This document shows positions 1 to 10,448 of a stretch of DNA of 64,000 nt, piece by piece. The DNA lies in contig NC_071397.1 of the NCBI RefSeq assembly GCF_022682495.2, positions 11,437,082 through 11,501,081 of the forward strand, read 5' to 3'. Every line of letters starts with the position of its first letter. Position 1 is the first letter of the stretch. Source of the stretch: Desmodus rotundus (Eukaryota > Chordata > Mammalia > Chiroptera > Phyllostomidae). The translations under genes were made by a program, and so were the position numbers. The notes beneath the pieces were generated by a model. That model was given only the letters and a program-made list of their open reading frames with translations. It did no database searches and was not told the origin of the DNA.

Positions 1-611
1 TCATTGCTGTGTTGTGACACTGTATGTGGGGAGTGGTCAGAGAAGGAACAATGTCACTTGCTCCCCTCTCTGTCAGTTTTCAGTCACTTCCTCTGCTACT
101 CACAATCAAATAGGGCCCTTCTGGTGCAGATTCCCGGGTGGGTGGGTTTGTGTATGTTCTAGGATGCTGTGGGTCTCTCCAATGAACTCTCCTGTGAGGC
201 TGGGAGTTTCTCCCACCAACTCAACCCCCACTGGTGTTTCCAATCAGAGGTTTGAGACTTGATTTCCCTGCACCAAAACTTTGGGTTGCCAGGTCTGTCT
301 CGCTCCCCAGTTGTTCCTCTAGGTTTATCTGCACATGAATGTGGGACCGCCCAGTCCGCAGTCCGCTGACTCGCCTGGTCCTCCAGCCACAGCCTTGCTG
401 AGAATCCTCTCTGCCCAGCTGTCCATCTCCACCCCTCCTACAGGTCTGGATGAATGTTTCTTCTTTAACTCCTTGGTTGTTGGACTTCCATAGAGTTTGA
501 GTTTCTGTGAGTTCTGGTTGTTTTTTGTTTTTAAATTTGTTGTTGTCCTTCTTTTGGTTGTGCAAGGAGGCACAGTGTGTCTACCTATGCCTCCATCTTG
601 GCCAGAAGTCT
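1..611 (-). mobile_element. L1 5' UTR, 5' end of an L1 that runs off the window
   Basis: Reading the minus strand from about 611, the sequence starts CTTCTGGCCAAGATGGAGGC, the usual L1 5' start with its YY1-type CCAAGATGG core. It continues through a GC-richer leader to the window edge. This is the layout of a laurasiatherian L1 5' UTR, which is present only when insertion was not 5'-truncated. The open frames in it (up to 114 codons) are not recognisable L1 proteins. The element is in the same orientation as SUPT3H. Whether it continues into intact ORF1 and ORF2 cannot be seen here. Confidence 0.75.
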
Positions 612-2030
612 GATCACTTTATACATTTCTTGAGATGACAGCGGAAAATATTTCTGAACAATTTTCTTATAATCAGGATGCAACAGTCAACTGTATTAGT
701 TATTCCTCTTTAGAACATAATGTTATTCTTGATAAGAGTCTCATAAAAACAAAAAAAATCCCATGAAGAAGTCTGCCGTTCTCCCACAACTACCTCTTAT
801 TGCAATTTTTGTGAGAATTTTGACTGTAAATTAACTTTCTTATGCATATTTTACCCATGAAGGTTTTTTTTTTTAAATTAGCCTTTATAATATGAAGTGA
901 AACTAGGGGGATAAAGCTATACAACACTCTTTTACAATGTCATTCTAAAGTACCTTAACGTTTCGTAATATTATGAACGATGAACAGCTGTAACAGTGTC
1001 AACAATAAAAACATGAACAGAACCCGAAAAACTTGGATACACACTCTCTCTTAAATAAACAAATATAGACAACAAATTGAAGAAATTTATCTAAGGAAGA
1101 TGACTGAACTGTTCCAAGAACAGCCAGATGGGTGGCGAATCAATCTGAGGGGCAACCACCCGTCCCAAGGCCTGGTGCAGCAGCCTTCTGCTGCTGGGGT
1201 AGACCATCCATCCGACTTGGGGCTCCACGGAAAAGCCTCCTCACAGGGTGCTGTCAAAAGCAACAGCAACTGGTGGCAAATGATCAGGAATATCAGCACC
1301 TGAGCTGTTGAAGGTTTCAAAGGTGCCAAGCAAAAAACAACCAAAAATTTAAAATGGCAATCTGCAGAACAAGACAGACACAGGGAGTTTTAAAAAGCAT
1401 CAACATATTCCTTGGGGGGTCTGGAAAACTTACACCTGCACAGGATTACTGCCCTCTCTGAAAGCCCAGGAAGGACCCCAACATCTACTCATCCACAGCA
1501 CACAACGAGGCCCTGTGGATGTGGAGATGTCTGTGAGGAAACAAAAGCAAAACCAGATTTACAAAGTGTCTGACCTTTTAATGCATGCATCACTACACAC
1601 AGATCCCTCAACAAAGGTAGAAGCCTGTTGGTTCATTCCTTTTAAAGAAAAATGTCCAATCGCTCGCTGACCATTAAGAATAAAGTGTAGTCATCACATA
1701 GTAAAAAGAGCCACCAATAGAAAATGTTCTTGAGGGAGCTCAGGTGTTGGACTTAGCAGAGAAGGAAATAACAGTGTTATAAAGCTATTAAACATAGAAC
1801 TGAATAATGCATATTATACATGTTCATATATAAGTGTATATATGAACATCATATATACGTATGCATTAACTTTCTTCTGAGGTTCTAACCCTTCCTAATG
1901 TCATCGAGAAACTGTTCTGTAGTGTGACTCCAACGCCCTGTTCAGTGTCATTACCTTTCCCTGCCCCCCGCCCCATCATTCTTAGCTCTAGCTAAACTCA
2001 TTATTCCCTACTTACTAGTTTGTGAAGTTG
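612..2030. other. No gene recognised; one GC-richer patch and one hairpin
   Basis: This is mostly unclassified AT-rich DNA. A patch at 1087-1344 is richer in G and C and has overlapping open frames of 67 and 85 codons on opposite strands, but neither resembles a protein I know. A hairpin at 1820-1849 is listed separately. No repeat family was recognised. Confidence 0.5.
1820..1849. repeat. Perfect 13-bp inverted repeat with 4-base loop
   Basis: The arm ATGTTCATATATA at 1820-1832 is followed by AGTG and its exact reverse complement at 1837-1849. Weaker complementarity continues outward to AATGCATA on the left and TATGCATT on the right, making an imperfect hairpin of about 60 bases. Confidence 0.85.
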
Positions 2031-2034
2031 CCCA

Positions 2035-2365
2035 AATGCATATGTTCACACTTATGTTCCTCCTGCTCTGGAATAACTGTCCTCTTCACTTGGCCAGCTT
2101 TCCACTTGAAATCCTATTTATCCTTCAAGACTCACCCCCAAATTCCACATGCTTTATGAAGCTGGGTTTGATTTTTCAAGTAGATCTGAAATCTCCCTTG
2201 GTCGACTCTCTGAGCACCTGGTATTTTTTAATAGCACTTATATTTATGATGTGTCACAGATATGAGACAGGAAGCTCCAGGAGGGTAGGGTCTGCACTTT
2301 GCTCATCCTTGCTTTGCTTTCTGTCAGCATTTCACGTGGTGCTTTTTACGTGGCACAGAACCAAC
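2035..2365 (+). mobile_element. L2 LINE fragment
   Basis: The stretch has the L2 3' ORF and UTR order: a run resembling CCTCCTGCTCTGGAATA, then ATCCTTCAAGACTCA, then AGCACTTATATTTATGA, then a segment like GAAGCTCCAGGAGGGTAGGG. These correspond to L2 consensus blocks for the last ORF residues, the cell-type 3' UTR and the terminal region. It is heavily mutated, as expected for an ancient mammalian L2. The 123-codon open frame over it is incidental. Confidence 0.65.
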
Positions 2366-3450
2366 TTTTGGTATACTGCACTGGAACACCGCGTATTCAG
2401 CAATTAGAAATGGTGTATGCTTTTAAAACTAGAATTTATTATAACATACATTCATAATTTTTATCATTTTAAGCTTCTGCCATGTTATATATGTATAGCA
2501 GTATTAAAAATCCATTATATATGGGTATGTAAACCAATATTAGACCAATATTTTAAATGATATTCATCTCTAAAGAATTCCAGCCATGCTATCTTTGAAA
2601 AAGGTATCCATTGTTCTGAGTTGTTAAATTCAGGGTTATATTCCAAAATTGACTGTGGTACTTAGCCTTTTATCTATGGGTGATTTTTTTTTTTTTTTTT
2701 TGGCAAGGACACATTCAAATCGAAGGAGATTCAAATGGGTGATAATGTGTTATATGAACATCTACACACTGTTACAATGAAAGTGTTATTCCAAATCAAA
2801 ACTGGACAACTTGGACAGTACCTGGAGTCAATCTCTCCCAAATACAAAGTAAGCCAAATTTTATATGAATATTCACCTTACCCAGTATTTATACTGATGT
2901 CATATACGGAAAAGGATGCAGATAACTCTTTTCAGGTAATCATGCTATCTAGCCCATGATAAACTCAAAGTTCTTAGAGCACTTTGTGAAAAGTTAAACC
3001 ACTTATATTACAAACTAATTACAAAGAAAAATAACATACACCATTTTATCTTGTAACACAAACCATTTATCTTGCAAATTAATTACAGAGAAAAGTAACA
3101 TTGCAAACATAAATAATAAAAAGTATAAATTTATACTGTAACAAATTCTATTTTAAAAAGCACATGCCAGAACTTGATATTATAAAACTGCAAATCTGAG
3201 ATAATTTCATCAGCAATATGAGATACCAGCCAACAGTATAGCCAACAAATATTAAATTGAGCGTCAAAGCAGTTCAAGCTTCTCAGGAGGACTATTTTAC
3301 TGCACTCATCTGTGACTTCTCAATTTAAGGGTCTAGAACATAGTACAGAGTCAATAAATATAGAATATATAGATATATCCTCTAGAAACTGGGAGATAAA
3401 GAAAAATATGGTTTTCCTAACCAAAAACCAAATAAAGGTAGTAAAACAAG

Positions 3451-3507
3451 GTACCAAATTATGAATTTGGTACTATTCATAGGTACTATTACCACAGTAA
3501 TAGTACC
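3451..3507. repeat. Two adjacent short hairpins
   Basis: GTACCAAATT (3451-3460) pairs with AATTTGGTAC (3464-3473) over a 3-base loop. GGTACTATTA (3482-3491) pairs with TAATAGTACC (3498-3507) over a 6-base loop. Both are perfect and share the word GGTACTATT. Confidence 0.8.
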
Positions 3508-4195
3508 AACGAAAAGCATTAGGAGCACCAATAATGGAGGTGTTAAATAAAATTCCAGGATTCTGAGCAGGGGGTGGGTGACATGGTAACAGTTGTGTTT
3601 AGGAATTAATGGCGTTGTTACAAAAGGAGGAGGCAAGAGGAAGCAGCACTGAAACTCAGGTATCACCACGTGACCCAATTTTAGAGATGTAGAAAGAAAG
3701 GGAAGAATAAGAGTGGATCCGTGGTCCTAATACTACTCAGGTTTATAGGCTCCTAAAACCTGACACGGCACATTGGGCTTGGGTTAGAAAGTTCTGGAGG
3801 GAAAAATGTAAATATGATTCGTATAAATGTATCTAAACTAATGGAAGGAAATAGTTTACTTGTAGCTGTCTCCAGATTTCCTACAAAGTTCCTCTTAAGA
3901 GTTTTAAAGATTCATAGCTTCAGCATTATATCAACAGAATTTGAGATATATGAGCAGAGTGGAAGGAAACCATCAAAAAATCCACAATCTAACAAAATTA
4001 CATTTTGAAAAAACCCCTGATTTAAAAAAAAAAGTCATTGAAGTAGTTTCATACTTGGAAAATATTTGAATGGCAACACCGAGCTACTTCCTCCTTCCCA
4101 GGCTTTAGGTAATTTCACTGACAAAGAGGGGAAACACATCACCTCCATTCCATGGTCTAAATATTCCTGGAGAGGAGAGGAGAGGAGCGACTGGG

Positions 4196-4236
4196 AGCAG
4201 CGCCGGTAACTGCTGGGAGAGGGAACCGGCGCTGCT
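4196..4236. repeat. GC-rich 12-bp perfect inverted repeat
   Basis: AGCAGCGCCGGT at 4196-4207 is exactly complementary to ACCGGCGCTGCT at 4225-4236, with a 17-base loop. It sits just after a run of GAGAG units (about 4171-4187) and contains several CpGs in an otherwise CpG-poor region. It could be a conserved regulatory element; no function can be read from the sequence alone. Confidence 0.8.
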
Positions 4237-4889
4237 AATTCAGCAAAGGTGTGCAAACAAAGTGTCCAGCCATTAGATTAGTGCCTTTTATACATGTGTC
4301 GTGGTCGTTTCCCAAAAAGGGCTTCTCATGGAGCCTGTTTTGAAGCTTCCCAATGGACAGAAGAAAATGTGTTCATTTCCAATGGCTATGAATCTCAGAT
4401 AGCGTATCAATCATTATTTACTTAATAAAATCTGAAAATTTAAAGGGGAAAAAGACCATTACTATCCAATAAACCCATGTTACCCAAAGAACATTTACTG
4501 GCCAGTCTGGAGTTAAAACATACTGTAATTTACGAGAACATAAAGCTTTCAGGTCAAAAAGTAGATCTCTGATCTTTACGATCTACTCCAAAGCCAGTCT
4601 GTAAACTATGGGATCCAGTCTATTCTTATTTAGTACCCAGGGATACAAGTTTCTGCTGAAGGAGTTGTAAACATGGCCAACAACTAGTAAAATGAAGTCC
4701 TTTCACTGCAAAATGGAAGCAATTTCTTTTTACAAACTGGAGTGGTGACAGGAAGCAACTGTCCCTACCAATGGTACAGCAAGCAGCCCGTATCACTGAT
4801 GTAGTCACAAAAGATAAGGCAGGTGTAGAGGCAACAAACACCTCAGCCACAAAGCAAATTTCCTGTTCCTTGGAAGTCTTCTCCTGTCA

Positions 4890-5590
4890 TTCATTCTAAC
4901 CACAGTCACCATGTTAACTGTATTTAACACCTGTTGTCTCCATGTCTTGGCCACCATGAGTAACGCTGCAGTAAACACAGAGTATATATATCTTTGCAAA
5001 TAAGTGTTTTCAAGTTTTTTGGGTACGTTCGTATACATAGAAGAGGGGTTGTAGCTCATATGGTAACTCTGTTCTTAATTTTTTGAGAAACCTCCATACT
5101 GTTTTCCATAGTGGCTGTACCAATTTACATTCCCATCAGCAGTGAATGAGGGTTCCTTTTCTCCCCACAACCTCTCCAACACTTCTTATCTCGTGGCTTG
5201 TCGACAATAGTGTTCTAATAGGCGAGAGGTTATCTCATTAGAGTATTGATTGATATTTCCCCAATAGCTAGTCAAGTTGAGCACTTGCTCACGTGTCCGT
5301 TGGCCATTTGTATGTTTTCTTGGGAGAAGTGTCTGTTCAGGTCCTTTTCCCACTTTTAAGTGGATTGTTTGGGGTTTTTTTGGTGTTGAGTTGTGTGAGT
5401 TCTTATATATTAACCACTTGCTGGAACTGTTGTTCGTAAACATATTCTCCCATTTGGTTAGTTGCCTCTTTGTTTCTTTGAGTGGTGAGCACACAATGCA
5501 GTCAATGGACAGATGATGTGCTATCGAATCGTACACTTGAAATCTGTATAATTTTATCAACCAAAGCCACCCCCCAAATTTTTATAAAAA
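4890..5590. mobile_element. L1 3' region with a 5' inversion
   Basis: From about 4890 to 5485 the minus strand reads L1 3' UTR and ORF2 C-terminal sequence; for example the reverse complement of TACTGTTTTCCATAGTGGCT is a standard ORF2 block. From about 5486 to 5590 the plus strand reads an L1 3' terminus (GAATCGTACACTTGAAATC, then TATAATTTTATCAACCAAAG). A sense 3' end preceded by an inverted upstream piece is the pattern left by twin priming. Part of ORF2 near the tail appears deleted in the inverted piece. Confidence 0.65.
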
Positions 5591-6730
5591 CTATTAGAAG
5601 AGAGCTAACTATTTGACATGGTCTTTCTTCCTTGAAAGCATCTCAATGCCACTCTTTAAAAAGGATATAATCATATAAATAAAGGCATTGTGCTTCTAAA
5701 AAAGTCTGAAGAAGAAAAATAAACTAGACTGAAAAAGAATTTTCTCATATTTTGTCTCAACCTATCCTTTTGAAAATGTACAATGAAGAAAAATGAATAT
5801 AATAGTAGAAAGATACGTATCTTCACTTGAGGCTCTGTTTGGCCAGACTTTGGAATTTATTGAGAGATAGAAACAATGAAGTGATGGTTAAGAGATACAG
5901 AAAACCCAAATCTGTATTCATCCCATAGGACAGGGAACTGAGGATTCCCTAGGCCAACATCAAGAAGATTTAATTTACATTTTAAAACTTTGTCGGAAGC
6001 ATCTTGTAAAAGCTGTGAACATCACTGACGAGAAACCTACCCAATCAAATAACTTCAAAACTTCATTATTTCCCTGTGTTTGTCTTGCCCCACTGTATCC
6101 ATTAAAAGTTATTAACCTCCAAAGTCAGTCCTTCCTAGACATGGAACCAATGAGCCACTGAAAATGAGTCAATAGTCAGAAAGGGCAAAAAAGAATCTGT
6201 GGTCTTAGCCTGATTATCCAATGTACCTGATATCCAATAGAAGTTCTTATACATTCACATGTCAACTAAGACACAGCCTGCCCAGGACTCTGTCATGTAA
6301 CACGGTATCTTCTGACTGGGCACCTGGTCCTGGTTACTTACACTCCAGTTTTCTTTGGGGACTGGAGTTCTGTCTTGAAAACCGGTCAAAACTGAGTCCT
6401 GATGACCTAGCTTAGCTTTTATCTCCCTTTCCCTGAAAAGGCAGACTCTGATTTTGTAGCAATTGATTACACTAAGATTTACTTCAACCCATACAGACTT
6501 TCCTCTTTCAGTGTGACAGAGATTCCCGATGACCAGACCTACCAAAAGAAATACAGAGGTAGTCAGTATTCCCGGAGTTAAACCTGAGTTTACTGGCCCT
6601 CGAGAGCCAGCTCTACAAGGAGAGGTAATCTCTTGTGACCTTCTCCAACCTGACCAGGTAAGCTAACCACCTCTGTACAGTGGCCTGTCATTGAATTCCT
6701 AGGATGAAAATTCTGTGTGAGAATGACAAT
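5591..6730. other. Nothing recognised
   Basis: AT-rich intronic sequence without a coding exon, recognised repeat or notable structure. Open frames of 64 and 96 codons at about 6221-6545 overlap on opposite strands and look like chance. Confidence 0.5.
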
Positions 6731-6734
6731 ATGC

Positions 6735-6915
6735 CTTAGTACTTATGACAGTGCTACTATGCTGTGCCAAGCAATTTCCATGACTTTTCTCATTTAATCA
6801 TCACAGCAATGCTATGAAGTAGGGACTAATATAGTCCCCATTTTCCAACAAGGAGACTGAGGATTGGAAAGGATACAAGATTTGCCCCAAAGTTAACAAG
6901 TCAGCCTGACTCTAG
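6735..6915 (-). mobile_element. MIR SINE
   Basis: The plus strand reads the reverse complement of a MIR: TCATTTAATCATCACAGCAA, then GCTATGAAGTAGGGACTA, then TCCCCATTTTCCAACAAGG, then GACTGAGG and a degraded AAAGTTAACAAGTC. These are the conserved core and tRNA-distal parts of this ancient SINE. Confidence 0.8.
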
Positions 6916-8790
6916 AAAGTCTTCTTGTAGAGAAATTCAGCAACATGCCAAGTATTTCATCAAACCTCCTACACCATTGAGTGTTAGGAGCACCATCACT
7001 TTAGCACTAAGAGAAAAACAACACACTGCCAATTAAACTGAGCAAACTTTCTTATCAGCGCCACTTAGAAGTGGCCCCTGACCAGGGCCAGACCATACAC
7101 TGTTATCAGTCTACAACACGATAAGAAAAGAAAATGGGACTGTTTAGAAACTTTTACAACATTTTGATTTGCCATGGCATTTTCTATCTTACTTTATAAA
7201 AGTGGTGAAGTAAAAAAAAAACAAACCAAAAACAATGAACAAAAGTGGATCTTCAAATATTTTGAGAAGCAGGAACTTAAAATTTTGACCCTTTTTGACA
7301 CAGTCATTGGTACTCAAGTTCCTCTATGCACCAAGGTCGCTCCATGACCAGCTCTTGGGTTTAGTCCCAGATGTGGACAAACACTCTTCAAACTTGGATA
7401 CTGCCCCTCTCTATTTTACCAGAGGGACTCAGGCAATAACAGCTGTATCACAGTACACATTGAAACATTAGAAAATAAAAAAGTTGAACAAAAATCATTT
7501 TAGAGTTGATAAAACAACGGTATTATTTGTCTCCATGTCATTTCTAAAATTCCTTGATGCTCTCTACTGTTTATTTGCCCAAGTTCAAATTTGAAAAAAA
7601 ATTACTTTTTTCCCACTTGCTTTTGTCCCTTATCTGTCTATGCTCATAAACACCACTCTGGCTGACACACTGGCAGACAGCTTCCATTATTTACCCAGAA
7701 GACGTGTGGGCAGCGCACAGAGCAGTATTACTGAAATACACAGCTCTATACAGCCAAAACCCATCGACTAAAGGCATTCTAAAGTCACTTTTCTCCACAT
7801 TCTATTTACATTAACCTGAAAATTCATTTACTCAAAATGCCCTATATCTAAATAGGCCCTGTTAGTTAATTAAGCATCGCTGAAAGTTTAGGGAACATAT
7901 TTTGACATTGTTAATGGGTATTCTCTCTCTCCTGCTTATAAAAACAACATATGTTTATCACAGAAAACTTGGAAAATATCAAGAATTTTAACAAAGATAA
8001 AAACCACCCACATTCCAGAGCTCAAATTAATAAATAGGCCTTCTAGTTTATAAGTGAGTCTAAGATGAAAATAGACTACTCAGCAGAATAGATTATTGAA
8101 TTAAAAAAAATACAAGTCAATCTTTTGATGAACTCATTGATGGGAATCACCCACCAACACGTATACCTAAGATGAACACAACGCTACGCGGAAGGGCCAC
8201 TAGGCTTCAACCACGGCATTACATCACCACGCCTATCCCATATCAGGGGCATTGTGTTCTAAAAACTCGGCTAAATAGTTTTAGAAAATACTTAAGATAT
8301 TATGTCTTATTTTTTAAAGTACTATCATTCATGTCTTTACATTCAGCTTTGAGAAGAGCAAGAAACAAATAAAGTGAGACTGTACACCGAGATGTAAGAG
8401 AGAAATTAGATACAAATTCACCAGAGGTCACTCCATGTTGACAAAGAGAAGTAACTGGTCCATGCTCATACCCATGGCAAGGAAAGGAAGGCTAGAAGGC
8501 GTGCTGACCTGAGCCTACTGGAATGCCGGGGCAGGCGTATCTCAGCGGGTTCACTAGTGCGGAAACCTTTAGCTGGTGTGCTGTGGACACACCAGGTACA
8601 TTCATTGGAGCTATGAAAATAAAAATGTCGATGAGCTGTACAAATCAATCAGAAGTTGCACGGTTTTTTATCCAGTCCTGTAAATATTGCTGGAACACAG
8701 GTAAAAAAAGTTGCTGTAACAACTGAATGAAGAAAAGAAGCTCCAATATTTACCTCATTCCATAGATAAAAATTAATTTGATGTGGATCA
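6916..8790. other. Unclassified intron
   Basis: No exon was seen. A segment at about 7935-8020 (CTTATAAAAACAACATATG ... GAAAACTTGGAAAATATC) resembles old L1/HAL1 3' UTR material but is too diverged to name. Short open frames near 8172-8726 have no recognisable product. Confidence 0.4.
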
Positions 8791-9345
8791 TCGACTTTAA
8801 GCATAAAAATAACAGTAACAATAAAAATAACAGAAAAAAAAGACCTGAGAGAGAATCTTCATGACTTTGGGGTACACACGAGAATTTATTAGAAGAAACA
8901 TAGAAAATACCAATGACCCAATAAAAGCAGACAAAAAATTAAAGATACATCAAAAGATGTACAAATAGCCACTAAGAATGCCCGAGTGCATGCATACACA
9001 CCCACACCCACACACTGTAGGTGCTGAATTTCATCCATCATTAAAGAAATAGAAATACAACTCACAGTACGATAACACTACACACCCACTAGTATATATT
9101 AAATAAAAAGACGAACAAATCCAAGGAAGCTGAGCACAAAAGAGTACACTCAATATGATTCTATTATAAATGCAATGAAACCCACTAACAGACAAGCTAA
9201 CCTCTGGTGACAGAAACGACCTGGGGCAGTGGGAAGGTTGTGACTGCAGAGGAGAATTCTGTAAAGTAATGGAAATGCTATTTCTTGTTCAGAGTAGCGG
9301 TTACATGGGAGTATAGAATTGTCAAAGCTCCATGAAATAATATCT
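8790..9345 (+). mobile_element. Ancient L1 (L1M-type) 3' region, internally deleted
   Basis: Blocks in L1 ORF2 to 3' UTR order can be followed: a degraded GATAACACTACACACCCACTAG, then ATGATTCTATTATAAATGC, then GCTAACCTCTGGTGACAGAA, then AGTAATGGAAATGCTATTTC. Deletions and mutations are heavy. It fits an old plus-strand L1M fragment. Confidence 0.6.
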
Positions 9346-9620
9346 GTGGGGATTTTTTTTTGCTAATTTTATATATACCATATGCCTATTTACATATATT
9401 ACATATGTGTACATGTATGTATTTTGTATATATAGTCAAAGAAAAAGTGTTAAATTTAACTGACTTCTTTGTATAATGAGTAATTTAATATACATATATT
9501 GAGGTTTTAGCATGTGCTATGTGCTCTAAATTATTTGTTTTTGTGTTAAAAATGAACATACCTTAAACTGACCTAAATGTTCCACTCCAAGTATTACGAT
9601 TAAAGGAGAACACTCTCTAG

Positions 9621-9793
9621 GTCCTGGTTGGGTAGCTCAGTTGGTCAGAGAGTCGTCCTGACAGGCCAAGGTCGTGGGTTCGATCCCCGGTCAGGGCACA
9701 TGCAAAAAGCAACCAATGAAGGCATAAACGAGTAGAATAACAAATTGATGTTTTTCTCTCTCTCCAAAAATCAATAAATAAAAGAAAAAAAGT
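9621..9793 (+). mobile_element. VES SINE (tRNA-derived, bat-specific)
   Basis: The head GTCCTGGTTGGGTAGCTCAG carries the A box, and GGTTCGATCC is an intact B box. It is followed by the body motif AGCAACCAATGAAGGC, a pyrimidine-rich stretch and an A-rich tail. Flanks AACACTCTCTAG (9609-9620) and AACATTCTCTAA (9796-9807) form a target duplication with two mismatches. The tRNA-like part is SINE, not a functional tRNA gene. VES SINEs are known from yangochiropteran bats. Confidence 0.9.
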
Positions 9794-9903
9794 AAAACAT
9801 TCTCTAAATCTCTCTCCTAAGGAATGAAAACTTGTCATTTCTTAGATGTTAACATGGTTCAGTTCCTTTTCGGGATACAACTAACATATCCCATAATCAT
9901 TTT

Positions 9904-10448
9904 AAAATAGTATATGCGCACCCCAATGTTCATAGCAGCACAATTTACAATAGCCAAGTGCTGGAAGCAACCTAAGTGCCCATCAGCAAATGAGTGGATC
10001 AAAAAATTATGGTACATTTACACAATGGAATTCTACACAGCAGAGAGAAAGAAGGAGCTTATACCCTTTGCAATGGCATGGATGGAACTGGAGAGCATTA
10101 TGCTAAGTAAAATAAGCCAGGCGGTGAGGGACAAATACCATATGATCTCACCTTTAACTGGAACATTACCAACAAAAGAAAAAAAGCAAACAAAATATAA
10201 CCAGAGACATTGAAATTAAGAACACTGTAACAATAGCCAGAGGGGAGTGGGGAGGGGACAGCGGGGAGAAGGGTCTATAGGAGCTACTATAAAGGACACA
10301 AGGATAATCAAGGGGGAGGGTAGAGGTGGGGGAGGTAGGTGGGACTGGCTGGGGTGAGGTGGAGGGATGGAGAGAAAATGCAGACAATTGTAACTGAATA
10401 AAAATAAATAAATAAATTTAAAAAAAGAAAGAAAAAAATAGTATATGC
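9904..10448 (+). mobile_element. 5'-truncated young L1 with perfect target duplication
   Basis: The 14-base direct repeat AAAATAGTATATGC is present at 9904-9917 and 10435-10448. Between them lies the L1 ORF2 C-terminus (open for 99 codons; motifs AAQFTIAKCWKQPKCPSANE and EFYTAERKKELIPFAMAWM), then a G-rich 3' UTR, GACAATTGTAACTGAATAAA and an A-rich tail. Only about 520 bases of the L1 are present. The intact duplication and long open frame indicate a relatively recent insertion. It is antisense to SUPT3H. Confidence 0.93.

Larger units (their letters stand above)
2400..4890. other. Unclassified AT-rich intron with short palindromes and a small direct repeat
   Basis: A run of T lies at about 2686-2701. 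A block around 3010-3045 (CAAACTAATTACAAAGAAAA) recurs in mutated form at about 3076-3110, so a short local duplication is likely. Two hairpins lie at 3451-3507 and a GC-rich hairpin at 4196-4236. No gene or recognised transposon was seen. Confidence 0.5.

Noticed and set aside
221..573. Two overlapping minus-strand frames as proteins
   Set aside because: They lie in an L1 5' UTR and match neither ORF1 nor ORF2.
9621..9700. Functional tRNA gene
   Set aside because: The A and B boxes belong to the tRNA-derived head of a VES SINE; the body, tail and target duplication follow, and no complete cloverleaf with anticodon arm is convincing.
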